Assembly: GCA_030650995.1 (NCBI GenBank) | Contig: JAUSCY010000005.1 | Coordinates: forward strand, 1 to 35,919 | Reading direction: 5' to 3' | DNA from: Sheuella sp. | GTDB taxonomy: Bacteria; Pseudomonadota; Gammaproteobacteria; Burkholderiales; Burkholderiaceae_B | DNA: 35,919 bases | Shown here: positions 8,958 to 19,647 of the stretch, one piece after another | How the letters are laid out: each line of letters opens with the position of its first letter | Position numbering within the stretch: the stretch's first letter is position 1 | Translations under genes and position numbers: made by a program | The notes under the pieces: model-generated | What the model was told of the DNA's origin: nothing | Databases searched by the model: none | Seen by the model: the letters and a program-made list of their open reading frames with translations, nothing else

Positions 8958-10371
8958 CCTTTTTCGCATCGCCAAACACCATCATGGTTTTGTCGAGGTA
9001 GAACAATTCATTGTCCAGGCCCGCATAGCCAGAAGCCATTGATCGTTTGTTGACGATAATGGTTTTAGCCTTGTAGGCCTCAAGGATCGGCATGCCGGCG
9101 ATAGGGGATTTCGGATCGTTTTTCGCGGCAGGGTTGACCACATCATTGGCACCTAGCACCAACACAACATCTGTCTGTGAAAACTCGCTGTTGATGTCTT
9201 CCATCTCAAAAACCTGATCGTAAGGCACTTCAGCTTCAGCGAGCAGTACGTTCATATGTCCAGGCATACGCCCAGCCACAGGATGAATTGCGTATTTGAC
9301 GATCACACCGTGCTCGGTGAGTTTTTCAACCAGTTCTTTTAGTGCATGCTGCGCACGGGCGACAGCCAGACCGTAACCCGGCACGATCACAACAGTCTCT
9401 GCATTCATCAGCAGAAAGGCCGCATCGTCAGGACTGCCTGAGCGGACGTTGCGCTGTGCTTGTGCACCAGCGCTCGCGCCTGCATCGACCGCTCCACCAA
9501 AGCCACCGAGAATCACGTTGAAGAATGAGCGGTTCATCGCCTTGCACATAATGTAGGAGAGAATCGCTCCAGAGGAGCCGACTAGCGAGCCTGCAATGAT
9601 CAGCATGGGATTGTTCAACGAAAAACCAATCCCCGCAGCAGCCCAGCCTGAGTAGCTGTTGAGCATCGACACCACGACCGGCATATCGGCACCGCCGATA
9701 GGGATAATGATTAATACGCCGAGTACAAATGCCAGCAGTGTCATGATGACGAAAGGTGTCCAGCTTTGCGTGAGCATGAACCAAACGCCGCAGCCTACCA
9801 TGGCGAGTGCCAGAGCCAGGTTGAACATATGCTGGCCTGGGAACACGACAGGCGCGCCCTGAAAGAATCTGAATTTATATTTGCCAGAGAGCTTGCCAAA
9901 AGCAATTACAGATCCTGAGAAAGTGATCGCACCGACAAACGTACCAATAAATAGCTCCAGACGATTGCCAAAGGGAATAGGCTGACCTTTAGGGGCGATG
10001 TTAAAGGCATGAGGCTCGGCAACGATCGCCACCGCGATCGCAACCGCAGCCAGTCCAATCATGCTGTGCATGAAAGCGACCAGTTCGGGCATTTTGGTCA
10101 TTTCGACGCGTTTGGCCATGATGGTGCCAATCGTGCCGCCAATTAATAAACCCAGCACAACCCAGCCCAGACCAATACCCGGATTAACCGAGTTTGCTGT
10201 GGCGAGACTCACGATCAGTGCCGCCGTGGTCAGGACGGCAATCAGCATGCCAGCCATGCCAAAGGCATTGCCAAGTCGTGAGGTGGTAGGGTGAGACAGA
10301 CCTTTCAGTGCTTGAATAAAACAAACTGACGCTACTAAATAGAGCAGGGTCACCAGGTTGATAGAAATCAT
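8926..10371 (-). CDS. pntB: NAD(P) transhydrogenase subunit beta PntB
   Basis: Membrane and NADP(H)-binding subunit of the proton-translocating transhydrogenase, which reduces NADP+ with NADH at the expense of the proton gradient. The N-terminal half is a series of hydrophobic helices and includes HSMIGLAAV, whose His (about residue 102) corresponds to the proton-channel His of characterised PntB. The loop GADMPVVVSMLNSYSGW precedes the C-terminal Rossmann domain III with PGYGLAVARAQ at about 331-341. The length of 481 aa is usual. Its start overlaps the pntAB stop by 4 bp (ATGA), indicating translational coupling. Confidence 0.96.
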   Translation of the reverse strand: MISINLVTLLYLVASVCFIQALKGLSHPTTSRLGNAFGMAGMLIAVLTTAALIVSLATANSVNPGIGLGWVVLGLLIGGTIGTIMAKRVEMTKMPELVAFMHSMIGLAAVAIAVAIVAEPHAFNIAPKGQPIPFGNRLELFIGTFVGAITFSGSVIAFGKLSGKYKFRFFQGAPVVFPGQHMFNLALALAMVGCGVWFMLTQSWTPFVIMTLLAFVLGVLIIIPIGGADMPVVVSMLNSYSGWAAAGIGFSLNNPMLIIAGSLVGSSGAILSYIMCKAMNRSFFNVILGGFGGAVDAGASAGAQAQRNVRSGSPDDAAFLLMNAETVVIVPGYGLAVARAQHALKELVEKLTEHGVIVKYAIHPVAGRMPGHMNVLLAEAEVPYDQVFEMEDINSEFSQTDVVLVLGANDVVNPAAKNDPKSPIAGMPILEAYKAKTIIVNKRSMASGYAGLDNELFYLDKTMMVFGDAKKVIEEMAKAVE

Positions 10372-10694
10372 GCTTTGGCTCCTGACTTGTCTGCTGCAGC
10401 CTTAGGTGCTTTCTTCTTGAACATTTCAAGCATCCTGCGGGTCACCAGAAATCCACCAAATACATTGACTGCGGCCAGCGCAACGGCAAACACGCCCATT
10501 CCCCGGGCGAGTCCGCCTTCAGTCAGTGCGGCAGCCAGCATGGCACCGACGATAACGATGGCAGAGATCGCGTTGGTGACCGCCATTAATGGCGTATGCA
10601 AAGCAGGTGTGACATTCCAGACAACGTGATAACCCACATAAATAGCGAGTACAAAAATAATCAGATTAACTAAGGTCGGGCTGATCGCATCCAT
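10368..10694 (-). CDS. pntAB: NAD(P) transhydrogenase subunit alpha, part 2 (PntAB, membrane part)
   Basis: A 108-aa hydrophobic protein with about three membrane helices, equal to the C-terminal membrane part of the one-chain alpha subunit of enteric bacteria. In this three-gene arrangement, as in Rhodospirillum, the NAD-binding domain and the membrane domain are separate proteins. It overlaps pntAA by one base (TAATG) and pntB by four, so the three products are translationally coupled. The C-terminus is Lys-rich and cytoplasmic-looking. Confidence 0.93.
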   Translation of the reverse strand: MDAISPTLVNLIIFVLAIYVGYHVVWNVTPALHTPLMAVTNAISAIVIVGAMLAAALTEGGLARGMGVFAVALAAVNVFGGFLVTRRMLEMFKKKAPKAAADKSGAKA

Positions 10695-11812
10695 TATTTG
10701 TTCCTTAAGTTTTGTCCGCCTTCGCAGATCAGGCAGGCTGTCACAATGTCATCATCGCGTGCAATATCGAGCTTTGCTTGCTTGTCGATGATGAGTTTGA
10801 GGAAATCCATCAGATTGCGCGCATACAGTGCCGAGGCATCGGTTGCGATCATGCCGGGCAAATTAGTCAACCCCACAAGCGTGACATCATTGACGTGGAC
10901 GACTTGTCCTTTAACCGATAGCGGACAGTTGCCACCGCGCTCGACTGCCAGATCCACGATCACCGAGCCAGGTTTCATCGCGTGGACTGTTTCAGCGGCG
11001 ATTAGTTGGGGTGCGGGTCGACCTGGAATCAGCGCAGTGGTGATCACGATATCGGCTTGTTTGCAGCGCTCTGCCACCAGCGTGGCCTGGCGAGCCATCC
11101 AGCTTGCCGGCATCGGCCGTGCATAACCGCCTACGCCTTGGGCGATCTCGCGTTCTTCATCTGTTTCAAAGGGAACGTCGATGAATTTTGCACCAAGCGA
11201 TTCAACCTGTTCGCGAGCGGCTGGCCGTACATCGGAGGCCTCGACCACAGCACCCAGACGTTTAGCCGTAGCAATGGCCTGGAGACCAGCAACACCCGTT
11301 CCCAGCACGACAACGCGTGCAGCCTTGATCGTACCGGCAGCCGTCATCATCATTGGAAACATGCGCCCGTAGTACTGGCTGGCTAACAGAACTGCTTTAT
11401 ATCCAGCCAGATTTGCCTGGGAGGAGAGTACATCCAGACTTTGCGCACGCGTCGTTCTAGGAGCAGCCTCAAGCGCAAAGGCGGTCAGTCCGGCACCCGC
11501 CATGGCATCTATGCCTGCCAAGTCGAACGGATCCAGCATCCCCAGCAGGCAAGCGCCTGATTGCATGAGCGTTAACTCTGAAGCTGAGGGCGCGCGGACC
11601 TTGAGTACCAGCTCTGCACCGAGCGCCTGGTCCGGACCGACTAAGGTCGCTCCAGCTTGTTCGTAGGCTGCGTTTTCGAAATGCGCCCAAAGGCCTGCAT
11701 CACGTTCGACGAGTACCTGATGACCAGACGTCACATATTTTTTGACCGTTTCTGGTGTGGCGGCCACGCGGGTTTCCCCATCGCGGGTCTCGCGCGGTAT
11801 ACCAATGCGCAT
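10694..11812 (-). CDS. pntAA: NAD(P) transhydrogenase subunit alpha, part 1 (PntAA, NAD-binding)
   Basis: Soluble NAD(H)-binding domain I of transhydrogenase, related to alanine dehydrogenase. It begins MRIGIPRETRDGETRVA, contains the conserved RAQSLDVLSSQANLAGY loop, and the Rossmann motif VVLGTGVAGLQA at about 168-179. I prefer the ATG at 11812 over the ATG at 11824: the GGAG contained in the first codons lies six bases before the second ATG, and homologues start at MRIGIP. First gene of the pntAA-pntAB-pntB operon, divergent from mnmA. Confidence 0.95.
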   Translation of the reverse strand: MRIGIPRETRDGETRVAATPETVKKYVTSGHQVLVERDAGLWAHFENAAYEQAGATLVGPDQALGAELVLKVRAPSASELTLMQSGACLLGMLDPFDLAGIDAMAGAGLTAFALEAAPRTTRAQSLDVLSSQANLAGYKAVLLASQYYGRMFPMMMTAAGTIKAARVVVLGTGVAGLQAIATAKRLGAVVEASDVRPAAREQVESLGAKFIDVPFETDEEREIAQGVGGYARPMPASWMARQATLVAERCKQADIVITTALIPGRPAPQLIAAETVHAMKPGSVIVDLAVERGGNCPLSVKGQVVHVNDVTLVGLTNLPGMIATDASALYARNLMDFLKLIIDKQAKLDIARDDDIVTACLICEGGQNLRNK

Positions 11813-11954
11813 CGAGGTCTCCATATCTTAAAGTTGTTCTTGACCTGTGTTTTATACACCATAGGACATCAAATTCAGCCGAATGCTGCAATATTTAATC
11901 ACCTGACGCCTTTATGCCCGCTGCTTGCAGCGTACCGACTACAATTTATCCATC

Positions 11955-13070
11955 ATGAGTCAAAATCTTCACCCCAAAAAACGAGTTGTCGTCGGTATGT
12001 CCGGCGGCGTAGATTCCTCCGTTACTGCCTGGTTGCTCAAACAGCAGGGCTACGAGGTGGTGGGCTTGTTTATGAAAAACTGGGAGGACGATGATGACTC
12101 CGAGTACTGTTCAACGCGCCAGGACTGGCTCGATGCGGCAAGTGTCGCCGATGTGGTGGGGGTTGATATCGAGGCGGTTAATTTCGCTTCTGAATATAAA
12201 GACCGGGTATTTGCCGATTTTCTCCGGGAGTATTCTGCCGGCCGCACACCCAACCCCGATGTACTGTGTAATGCCGAAATAAAATTCAAGGCTTTTCTCG
12301 ATCACGCCATGACGCTTGGTGCAGATCATATTGCAACGGGCCACTATGCCCGCGTGCGCGCAGTGCGAGAGCCAGATGGCGAGCGCTTTGAACTGCTCAA
12401 AGCCCTCGATCACACAAAAGACCAGAGTTACTTCTTGCATCGCCTGAATCAGCATCAGCTCTCGCGCACTCTGTTTCCCCTCGGTGAAATTCCTAAAACC
12501 GAAGTCCGACGGATTGCGCTGGAAATCGGTTTGCCTAATGCGACCAAAAAAGACTCGACTGGCATTTGCTTTATCGGGGAGCGACCCTTTCGATCGTTTC
12601 TCAACCAGTACCTGCCGACTCAGCCCGGACCGATCGTGACCCAGAAGGGTAAGAAAATTGGCACCCATCATGGACTGTCCTTTTATACACTTGGTCAGCG
12701 CAAGGGGTTAGGCATAGGTGGCGTGAAAGGCCATCAGCAAGCCGACGGTACGGGACCCGTCTGGTACGTCGCACGCAAGGATATTCCGAGTAATACCCTT
12801 TATGTTGTCGAAGGGCATGAGCACCCCTGGTTGCTCTCTGATCAGCTGCACGCGGGTCAGGTCAGCTGGGTTGCCGGACATCCCCCTGCTGCAGGTGCCT
12901 ATGCTGCTAAAACGCGTTATCGGCAGTCGGATGCTGCCTGCGTGTTGGCAGACTCAACACCGGCGGGGTTTACTTTGTCTTTTTCCGAATCTCAATGGGC
13001 AGTTACCCCTGGGCAGTCGGCTGTTCTGTATGACGGTGATATTTGTTTGGGTGGGGGTATCATTACCTAA
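11955..13070 (+). CDS. mnmA: tRNA 2-thiouridine(34) synthase MnmA
   Basis: Thiouridylase that adds sulfur to U34 of Lys, Glu and Gln tRNAs in an ATP-dependent reaction with sulfur relayed from IscS. The PP-loop is SGGVDSS at 16-22; the catalytic Cys pair is C105 ([11 protein letters not shown]) and C205 ([12 protein letters not shown]). The C-terminal beta-barrel domain is complete and total length is 371 aa. The start is ATG 11955; the open frame extends to 11925 but that stretch adds non-homologous residues. It is 24 bp upstream of the acyl-CoA synthetase. Confidence 0.96.
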   Translation: MSQNLHPKKRVVVGMSGGVDSSVTAWLLKQQGYEVVGLFMKNWEDDDDSEYCSTRQDWLDAASVADVVGVDIEAVNFASEYKDRVFADFLREYSAGRTPNPDVLCNAEIKFKAFLDHAMTLGADHIATGHYARVRAVREPDGERFELLKALDHTKDQSYFLHRLNQHQLSRTLFPLGEIPKTEVRRIALEIGLPNATKKDSTGICFIGERPFRSFLNQYLPTQPGPIVTQKGKKIGTHHGLSFYTLGQRKGLGIGGVKGHQQADGTGPVWYVARKDIPSNTLYVVEGHEHPWLLSDQLHAGQVSWVAGHPPAAGAYAAKTRYRQSDAACVLADSTPAGFTLSFSESQWAVTPGQSAVLYDGDICLGGGIIT

Positions 13071-13094
13071 ATTAAACAATGGAGACGCACGGAC

Positions 13095-14657
13095 ATGTCG
13101 AGACTGCATCACTGGGCCTTAAAAACACCTCAAAAATCCGCCCTGATTGATCTCGACTCAGGCCGTGCAATGTCCTTCCAAACCTTGGATCAGCGTGTGC
13201 AACGCGCAGCGCTCTGGTTACGTCACCAAGGTTTGCAATCCGCAGATGGTATTTTGCTGCTTCTGGAAAATCGAACGGAAATCATTGAGCTTGGACTGGC
13301 TGCTCGCCGGGCGGGCTTATATTTCACACCTTCCAGCACGCATCTGACATTGCCGGAACTCGCGCACATCGCGCAGGATTGTGGAGCAAAAATTCTGTTT
13401 GTTTCCGCTCAGACTGCGCATGTTGTGCAGGCTTTGTTACACATAGAGGGTCTTGCCCATCTTAAAGTCGTATGCGTCGGCCCTGATGGGTTGCCCGGAT
13501 TGATTCACTACGAGAGTGCCTTGCTCGAGGTGGATGCGTCAGAGGTTATGCCCCTGTACCCCCTTGGGCGCGATATGTTGTATTCCTCAGGTACCACTGG
13601 CTTTCCTAAAGGCATTCGACGCACACTGGTTGCTGCCGAAATACGCGATCAGCCCGAATCCGAGGTGCTGAACTGGCAGCGTTCATTCGGATTTGATGAT
13701 CAGACCGTCTACCTGTCGCCTGCACCTCTCTACCACGCGGCTCCACTGCGCTATGTGATGCGCACGGTAGAAGGAGGTGGTTGCGCGATTCTGATGAAGA
13801 AATTTGATGCAGAGCGTGCGCTCAACGCTATTGGGCAGTATGGGGTCACGCACTCGCAGTGGGTGCCAACTATGTTTATCCGCATGCTTGAACTTCCTGC
13901 CTCCGTGCGCGAGCAGGCTAGCCTGAAAACTATGCGTGTGGCGATCCACGCGGCAGCGCCTTGCCCGATTCACGTCAAACAGGCATTGCTGGACTGGTGG
14001 GGAGACATTGTGCATGAGTATTACGCTGGCTCAGAGGGCTTTGGGGTCACGGCGATCAATTCAGAAAACTGGCGGACCCATCCAGGCTCCGTGGGCCGGG
14101 CAACCTTGGGTGTTATCCACATAGTTGGAGAAGATGGCGAGGAGTTGCCAGTAGGTGAAATAGGCAAAATCTATTTTTCTGGTGGTCCTGCATTTGAATA
14201 CTGGAACGATCCGGTCAAAACAAAAGACGCATATAACGCAAAGGGCTGGGCGACCTATGGTGACATGGGATACATCGATGCAGAGGGTTATCTGTATATG
14301 GCTGATCGACGTACAGACTTGATTCTGTCGGGTGGAGTCAACGTTTATCCCCAGGAGATTGAAAATGCACTCAGTCAGCATCCGCTGATTCAGGACGTAG
14401 CTGTGGTGGGTGTGCCAGACGATGTATTCGGTCAGGTACCGAAAGCCGTCGTTCAGCTGCATGATCATGGTCAGGCAAGTGAGAAGCTTGCGCGAGAGAT
14501 TATCGAGTTCTGCGCCACGCATCTGTCAAAAGTTAAAATGCCTCGTTCAGTTGTATTCGAAGAGGCTTTGCCAAGGCTTGAGACAGGAAAACTGTTGCGC
14601 CGGGTTCTTAAAGAAAGATATCAGGCAGACCCGCAAGCCGGTTACCTGATTAAATAA
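13095..14657 (+). CDS. AMP-dependent acyl-CoA synthetase/ligase (ANL superfamily)
   Basis: Activates a carboxylic acid to its acyl-CoA through an acyl-adenylate. The ANL P-loop is YSSGTTGFPKG at about 163-173; the A5-like motif EYYAGSEGFG, the hinge region YMADRRTDLILSGGVNVYP and the C-terminal catalytic Lys in LETGKLLRRVLK are all present. The 520-aa length fits medium/long-chain or aryl acid ligases. GGAG upstream of ATG 13095 gives a good ribosome site. An acyl-CoA dehydrogenase follows 49 bp later, so the pair probably begins beta-oxidation of an acid. The chain type cannot be read from sequence. Confidence 0.9.
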   Translation: MSRLHHWALKTPQKSALIDLDSGRAMSFQTLDQRVQRAALWLRHQGLQSADGILLLLENRTEIIELGLAARRAGLYFTPSSTHLTLPELAHIAQDCGAKILFVSAQTAHVVQALLHIEGLAHLKVVCVGPDGLPGLIHYESALLEVDASEVMPLYPLGRDMLYSSGTTGFPKGIRRTLVAAEIRDQPESEVLNWQRSFGFDDQTVYLSPAPLYHAAPLRYVMRTVEGGGCAILMKKFDAERALNAIGQYGVTHSQWVPTMFIRMLELPASVREQASLKTMRVAIHAAAPCPIHVKQALLDWWGDIVHEYYAGSEGFGVTAINSENWRTHPGSVGRATLGVIHIVGEDGEELPVGEIGKIYFSGGPAFEYWNDPVKTKDAYNAKGWATYGDMGYIDAEGYLYMADRRTDLILSGGVNVYPQEIENALSQHPLIQDVAVVGVPDDVFGQVPKAVVQLHDHGQASEKLAREIIEFCATHLSKVKMPRSVVFEEALPRLETGKLLRRVLKERYQADPQAGYLIK

Positions 14658-14706
14658 ATTTTTTTAATTCAATACATAGCCCCAAGAGACAAAAGAGAGA
14701 AACACG

Positions 14707-15852
14707 ATGCGAACCGTTTACCGAGAAGATCACGAACAATTTCGTACCCAGGTCCGACGTTTTGTTGAGCGAGAAATCACGCCCTTTTATGCCGAGTGGG
14801 AAGAGCAGGGAATCGTGCCCAAGGCGTTATGGCTTAAAGCGGGTGAGGAGGGTTTGCTCAACCCGATGTTGCCAGAGCCTTTTGGAGGAGGTGGCGATTT
14901 CGGTCATTCAGCCGTCTTGCTAGAGGAATTTGGACGTGCCAATTGCAGCGGCGTGGCGTTCCCTTTGCATTCAGACATCGTTGCCCCCTATATTTATACC
15001 TACGGTACCGATGATCAGAAACAGCGCTGGTTACCCGGTATGGCACGCGGTGAAATGATCGGTGCCATCGCCATGACCGAGCCAGGTACTGGGAGTGATT
15101 TGAAGGCCGTTCGTACAACCGCCGTTCGTGATGGCGACGAATACATCATCAATGGTCAGAAAACTTTTATTTCAAACGGACAAAATGCTGGCCTGGTGAT
15201 TGTGATCGCCAAGACCGATCCTGAAGCCGGCGCCAAAGGCATTTCACTGCTCGTGGTGGAGGACGGTACCCCAGGATTCAGTAAAGGTCGAAAACTTAAA
15301 AAGATCGGTCTTCGTTCGCAAGACACCTCAGAGTTGTTTTTTGATAATGTGCGTGTTCCTGCTGCCAATATGCTTGGAGAACCCAATATGGGGTTCAAAT
15401 ATTTAATGCAGGAACTCGCTCAAGAGCGTTTGGTGATTGCAGTCAGGGCGGTTGCCTCAATCGAAGCGTTTCTCGCTCGAACGATCATGTATACGCGTGA
15501 TCGCAAAATTTTTGGTAATTCTGTTCTGTCCTATCAGAACACCCGGTTCAAGCTCGCGGAGGCCAAGGCGCAATGCACCATGCTCAGGGTATTTGTCGAT
15601 GATTGCCTGTCGCTGCATTTCAAGCATGAGTTGACCCCCGAGCGCGCAGCAATGGCAAAGCTCAATGCCTCTGAGATGCAGTCCCGCCTGCTGGATGAGT
15701 TTTTACAACTCCATGGCGGTTACGGCTACATGTCTGAATATTTGGTGGGTGGTGCCTGGGTCGATGCACGTGTAGGACGTATATACGGTGGCAGTAGCGA
15801 AGTGATGAAAGAAATTATCGCCCGAACTCTGGAAAAAGATCTGGATATTTAA
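14707..15852 (+). CDS. Acyl-CoA dehydrogenase, long-chain/LCAD-like
   Basis: FAD-dependent alpha,beta-dehydrogenation of an acyl-CoA. Family motifs are AMTEPGTGSDLKAVRT (about 122-137), FISNGQNA, and LHGGYGYMSEYLVGGAWVD with IYGGSSEVMKEIIAR at the C-terminus. The usual YEG glutamate near the C-terminus is Gly here, but E240 in LAQERLVIA aligns with the catalytic Glu of the LCAD and isovaleryl-CoA dehydrogenase type, so the enzyme looks active. The length is 381 aa. The start ATG 14707 is preceded by a GAGAG purine tract. It is paired with the upstream acyl-CoA synthetase. Confidence 0.92.
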   Translation: MRTVYREDHEQFRTQVRRFVEREITPFYAEWEEQGIVPKALWLKAGEEGLLNPMLPEPFGGGGDFGHSAVLLEEFGRANCSGVAFPLHSDIVAPYIYTYGTDDQKQRWLPGMARGEMIGAIAMTEPGTGSDLKAVRTTAVRDGDEYIINGQKTFISNGQNAGLVIVIAKTDPEAGAKGISLLVVEDGTPGFSKGRKLKKIGLRSQDTSELFFDNVRVPAANMLGEPNMGFKYLMQELAQERLVIAVRAVASIEAFLARTIMYTRDRKIFGNSVLSYQNTRFKLAEAKAQCTMLRVFVDDCLSLHFKHELTPERAAMAKLNASEMQSRLLDEFLQLHGGYGYMSEYLVGGAWVDARVGRIYGGSSEVMKEIIARTLEKDLDI

Positions 15853-15857
15853 TATCC

Positions 15858-15881
15858 GGGTAGGAAAAATATTTCCTACCC
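15858..15881. terminator. Bidirectional hairpin terminator between acyl-CoA dehydrogenase and GST
   Basis: A perfect 10-bp stem (GGGTAGGAAA with TTTCCTACCC) and a four-base loop AATA lie between two convergent genes, starting 5 bp after the dehydrogenase stop and ending 9 bp before the GST stop. No long T-run follows on either strand, but location and stability suggest a shared terminator. Confidence 0.7.
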
Positions 15882-15890
15882 TTCGTTGCG

Positions 15891-16502
15891 TTAAGCAACA
15901 GGCGGTGCTGTCTCAATAAATGCGGGACGCAACGCCAGTTTTTTATAGAGGCGATCCAGATTTGGATGACCGCTGCGCCAGTCGATGTGCGCAAAACGCA
16001 GATCGAGATAGCCAAGAGAACAGCCGACAGCAATGTCTGCCAGGCTGTAATTCACGCCCATACAGTGGTTGAGATCGCCCAGACCTGACTCCATCGAGTC
16101 TAAAGCTGCCCGAATCTTGCCGTACTGACGGTCCAGCCATTCGGCGCTGCGTTGCGCCTCGGGACGTTTATTTTCAAGAAATATCGAAATGCAGGCATCC
16201 ACGGTGCCATCTGCAAGCGCTTCCCAGCACTTTACCGCAGCACGCTCACGGCCACCCTGAGGAATCAGTCTTCCTACAGGTGAAAGGGTATCCAGATATT
16301 CGACTATCACGCGGGAGTCAAACAGCGAGCCGCCATCCTCAGTAATCAGGCAGGGCACTTTGCCGAGCGGATTAGATTCCTGAATTTTTGTATCGGGTGC
16401 CCAGACGTTCTCAAGTTGAAGTTGATAGTCGAGTTTTTTCTCAGACATCACAATGCGGACTTTACGTGCGTAGGGACTAGTTAGTGCGGCAATCAGTTTC
16501 AT
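15891..16502 (-). CDS. Glutathione S-transferase family protein
   Basis: A 203-aa protein with the thioredoxin-like GST N-terminal domain: MKLIAALTSPYARKVRIV (with Ser/Tyr near the glutathione site), SNPLGKVPCLI (the cis-Pro loop) and LFDSRVIVEYLD (contact to glutathione gamma-Glu). The helical C-terminal domain includes SLADIAVGCSLGYLDLR. The start is at 16502; the frame continues upstream but these residues do not belong to the fold. The substrate is unknown; single GSTs of this type are often called detoxification or thiol-transfer enzymes. It is divergent from purB. Confidence 0.9.
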   Translation of the reverse strand: MKLIAALTSPYARKVRIVMSEKKLDYQLQLENVWAPDTKIQESNPLGKVPCLITEDGGSLFDSRVIVEYLDTLSPVGRLIPQGGRERAAVKCWEALADGTVDACISIFLENKRPEAQRSAEWLDRQYGKIRAALDSMESGLGDLNHCMGVNYSLADIAVGCSLGYLDLRFAHIDWRSGHPNLDRLYKKLALRPAFIETAPPVA

Positions 16503-16610
16503 TAAGCAACAATGTTGAAATGTAGTCCCATCAGTGTATCGCCTGGCCGACATAATTTGTGCCAAAAGGCGGTGATAAAATCATCCAGGTCCAATCTGTC
16601 GTTTTTTTGA

Positions 16611-17999
<1,389 letters not shown>

Positions 18000-18028
18000 T
18001 TTTTTTAAAACCAGAACTGGAGCTTACA

Positions 18029-18487
18029 TTGAAAAAACTATCATCACTTATTTTGACTGGTACGCTCGCGAGCGCTTTGTGGGTGGGTTCTGCGCAGGCC
18101 CAGTTCGCAAAGCCTGAGGACGCAGTCAAATACCGTCAGTCTGCATTGCAATTGATCGCCTCACATTTTGGTCGTATGCAACCCGTCATGAAAGGCCAGG
18201 TACCTTATGATGCGGCAGCGATTAAAGCCAATGTGGAGTTACTTAAAACTCTTTCAGTGTTGCCCTGGGCTGGCTTTGTAGAAGGCTCTCAGGCGGGCAC
18301 AAGTGCCAAGCCTGAGGTCTGGAGCGATGCTGCTGGCTTTAAAGCTGCACAGTCAAAATTCGAGGGGGCGGTTGATAAGCTCGCGGTGGCCGCCAACTCT
18401 GGCGACCTGGACCGCGTACGTGCAGCGTTTGGTGATGTTGGCGCAAGCTGCAAAGCCTGTCATGACAGCTATCGGGTCAAAAAGTAA
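18029..18487 (+). CDS. Cytochrome c' (class II c-type cytochrome)
   Basis: A secreted 152-aa monoheme protein. The N-terminal signal peptide (MKKLSSLILTGTLASALWVGSAQA) should be cut before QFAKPED; the heme motif C141-K-A-C144-H145 lies near the C-terminus, the hallmark of class II four-helix cytochromes c'. These periplasmic proteins bind NO and CO and often protect against nitrosative stress. The start is TTG 18029, supported by GGAG 6 bases upstream and by the signal peptide beginning immediately. Its stop is separated by only one base from the stop of the convergent catC. A cytochrome b561, often its neighbour, lies about 1.2 kb away on the other strand. Confidence 0.9.
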   Translation: MKKLSSLILTGTLASALWVGSAQAQFAKPEDAVKYRQSALQLIASHFGRMQPVMKGQVPYDAAAIKANVELLKTLSVLPWAGFVEGSQAGTSAKPEVWSDAAGFKAAQSKFEGAVDKLAVAANSGDLDRVRAAFGDVGASCKACHDSYRVKK

Positions 18488-18488
18488 A

Positions 18489-18764
18489 TCAGATTGCCGA
18501 TGGATGTTTCGCCAGAGGCGTGACCACGATATCCATATAAGGGAACATCGGCAAGCCTGACAACATAGCGTGTAAGGCATCGTTGTCTGCGGCCTCAAAA
18601 ATACTGACGTTTGCATAGCGTCCTACTACGCGCCACAAATGCGGCCAGTGTCCTGCTCGCTGCAGGGCTTGCGCGTAGTTTTTCTCTTCAAGTTTGATTT
18701 GCTCGGCCTTTTTTGGGTCCATATCGGCGGGCATGTTGACTTGCATTTGAACCATGAAAAGCAT
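18489..18764 (-). CDS. catC: Muconolactone delta-isomerase CatC
   Basis: A small ferredoxin-like-fold protein (91 aa) that converts muconolactone to 3-oxoadipate enol-lactone in the catechol branch of the beta-ketoadipate pathway. It starts MLFMVQMQVNMPADMD, has the conserved LEEKNYAQALQRAGHWPHLWRVVGRYAN core and ends with the LPMFPYMDIVVTPLAKHPS tail typical of CatC. It lies 13 bp downstream of pcaD on the same strand; its product is the substrate of PcaD. The catA and catB genes needed upstream in the pathway are not in this window. Confidence 0.95.
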   Translation of the reverse strand: MLFMVQMQVNMPADMDPKKAEQIKLEEKNYAQALQRAGHWPHLWRVVGRYANVSIFEAADNDALHAMLSGLPMFPYMDIVVTPLAKHPSAI

Positions 18765-18777
18765 GATGTTCCTTTAC

Positions 18778-19554
18778 TCAGGATTTCAGGAAAGGCACGA
18801 CAGCCTTGAGATATTGCTCGGGAATTTCGGTCGGCGGAATATGCGCGCAGGGCAGGGTCACGAGTTTCGCACCCTTAATATGCTCGACTAGTTTTTGACC
18901 ACGCGCAAGCGGCGTTGAGAGGTCAAAGTCGCCCACCACAACCAACGCCGGAACTTGAATTTGCGACAGACGTGGATACAAGTCCATATCGCGAATCGCA
19001 GCACAGCAGCCGCTATAGCCATGCCCAGCGTGAGACAGTACGGTGTTTCGCACTCGCTTGAGCGCCATAGTGTTCCTGGCTACAAAGTTGGGTGTGAAAA
19101 AACGCCCGATCACGGCGTCAACAATAGCAGGCATGCCTCCTTGCTTGATGGCGGCCATGCGTTGATCCCAGATGCCTCGATCGAATTCGGCAGAGGTATT
19201 GCTCAATACAACATGGCGCAAACCAGCAGGACGACGCGCGGCGAGTTCCATTCCGACCATTCCGCCTAATGAAATTCCCCAGTAGTCGTATGAATTCAGT
19301 CGTGCGGAAGCAATGACCGCTTGTAGATCATCTGTTAACTGATTGAGTGTGTAGTCACCCTGGGGGGCGTCTGTACCGCCATGGCCGCGCATATCGTAGC
19401 GCACCACGTAAAAGTCCTCCATGAGCGCATCAAGAATCGGATCCCACAAGGAAAAATCGCATCCAAGCGAATTTCCTAAGACAAGCGCGGGCTTAGTTGC
19501 GTCACCATCTCCGCGCCAATAAATGCGTACCGAACCGTTTGTAACTACTGGCAT
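18778..19554 (-). CDS. pcaD: 3-oxoadipate enol-lactonase (PcaD/CatD)
   Basis: An alpha/beta-hydrolase of 258 aa that opens 3-oxoadipate enol-lactone to 3-oxoadipate. The nucleophile elbow is GISLGG with S95; the oxyanion region is GNSLGCDFSLWDP; an Asp in VVGDFDLSTP and a His in PCAHIPPTEIPEQY complete the triad. RYDMRGHGGTDAP is typical of the family. The adjacent catC makes this function far more likely than a generic esterase. The product would pass to 3-oxoadipate CoA-transferase, not seen here. Confidence 0.93.
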   Translation of the reverse strand: MPVVTNGSVRIYWRGDGDATKPALVLGNSLGCDFSLWDPILDALMEDFYVVRYDMRGHGGTDAPQGDYTLNQLTDDLQAVIASARLNSYDYWGISLGGMVGMELAARRPAGLRHVVLSNTSAEFDRGIWDQRMAAIKQGGMPAIVDAVIGRFFTPNFVARNTMALKRVRNTVLSHAGHGYSGCCAAIRDMDLYPRLSQIQVPALVVVGDFDLSTPLARGQKLVEHIKGAKLVTLPCAHIPPTEIPEQYLKAVVPFLKS

Positions 19555-19647
19555 GCTGTATCCCCTGAATTTTTAGAAGTATTTTTTTGAGATATTAGCA
19601 AATTAGTCATGGCTCACGCTTTATACCTGCATGCATCGATTTCCTGC

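Noticed and set aside
11925..11945. Possible promoter TTGCAG/TACAAT before mnmA
   Set aside because: The two boxes are only 9 bases apart, and the -10 alone would force a nearly leaderless start; unsupported.
14707..15852. Acyl-CoA dehydrogenase as catalytically dead, since the YEG glutamate is Gly
   Set aside because: The enzyme aligns with the LCAD/isovaleryl type, whose catalytic Glu is elsewhere; E240 fits that place.
16557..16581. Possible sigma-70 promoter for purB (TTGTGC and TAAAAT)
   Set aside because: The spacer is only 13 bases, too short for a normal promoter, so it was not listed as a feature.
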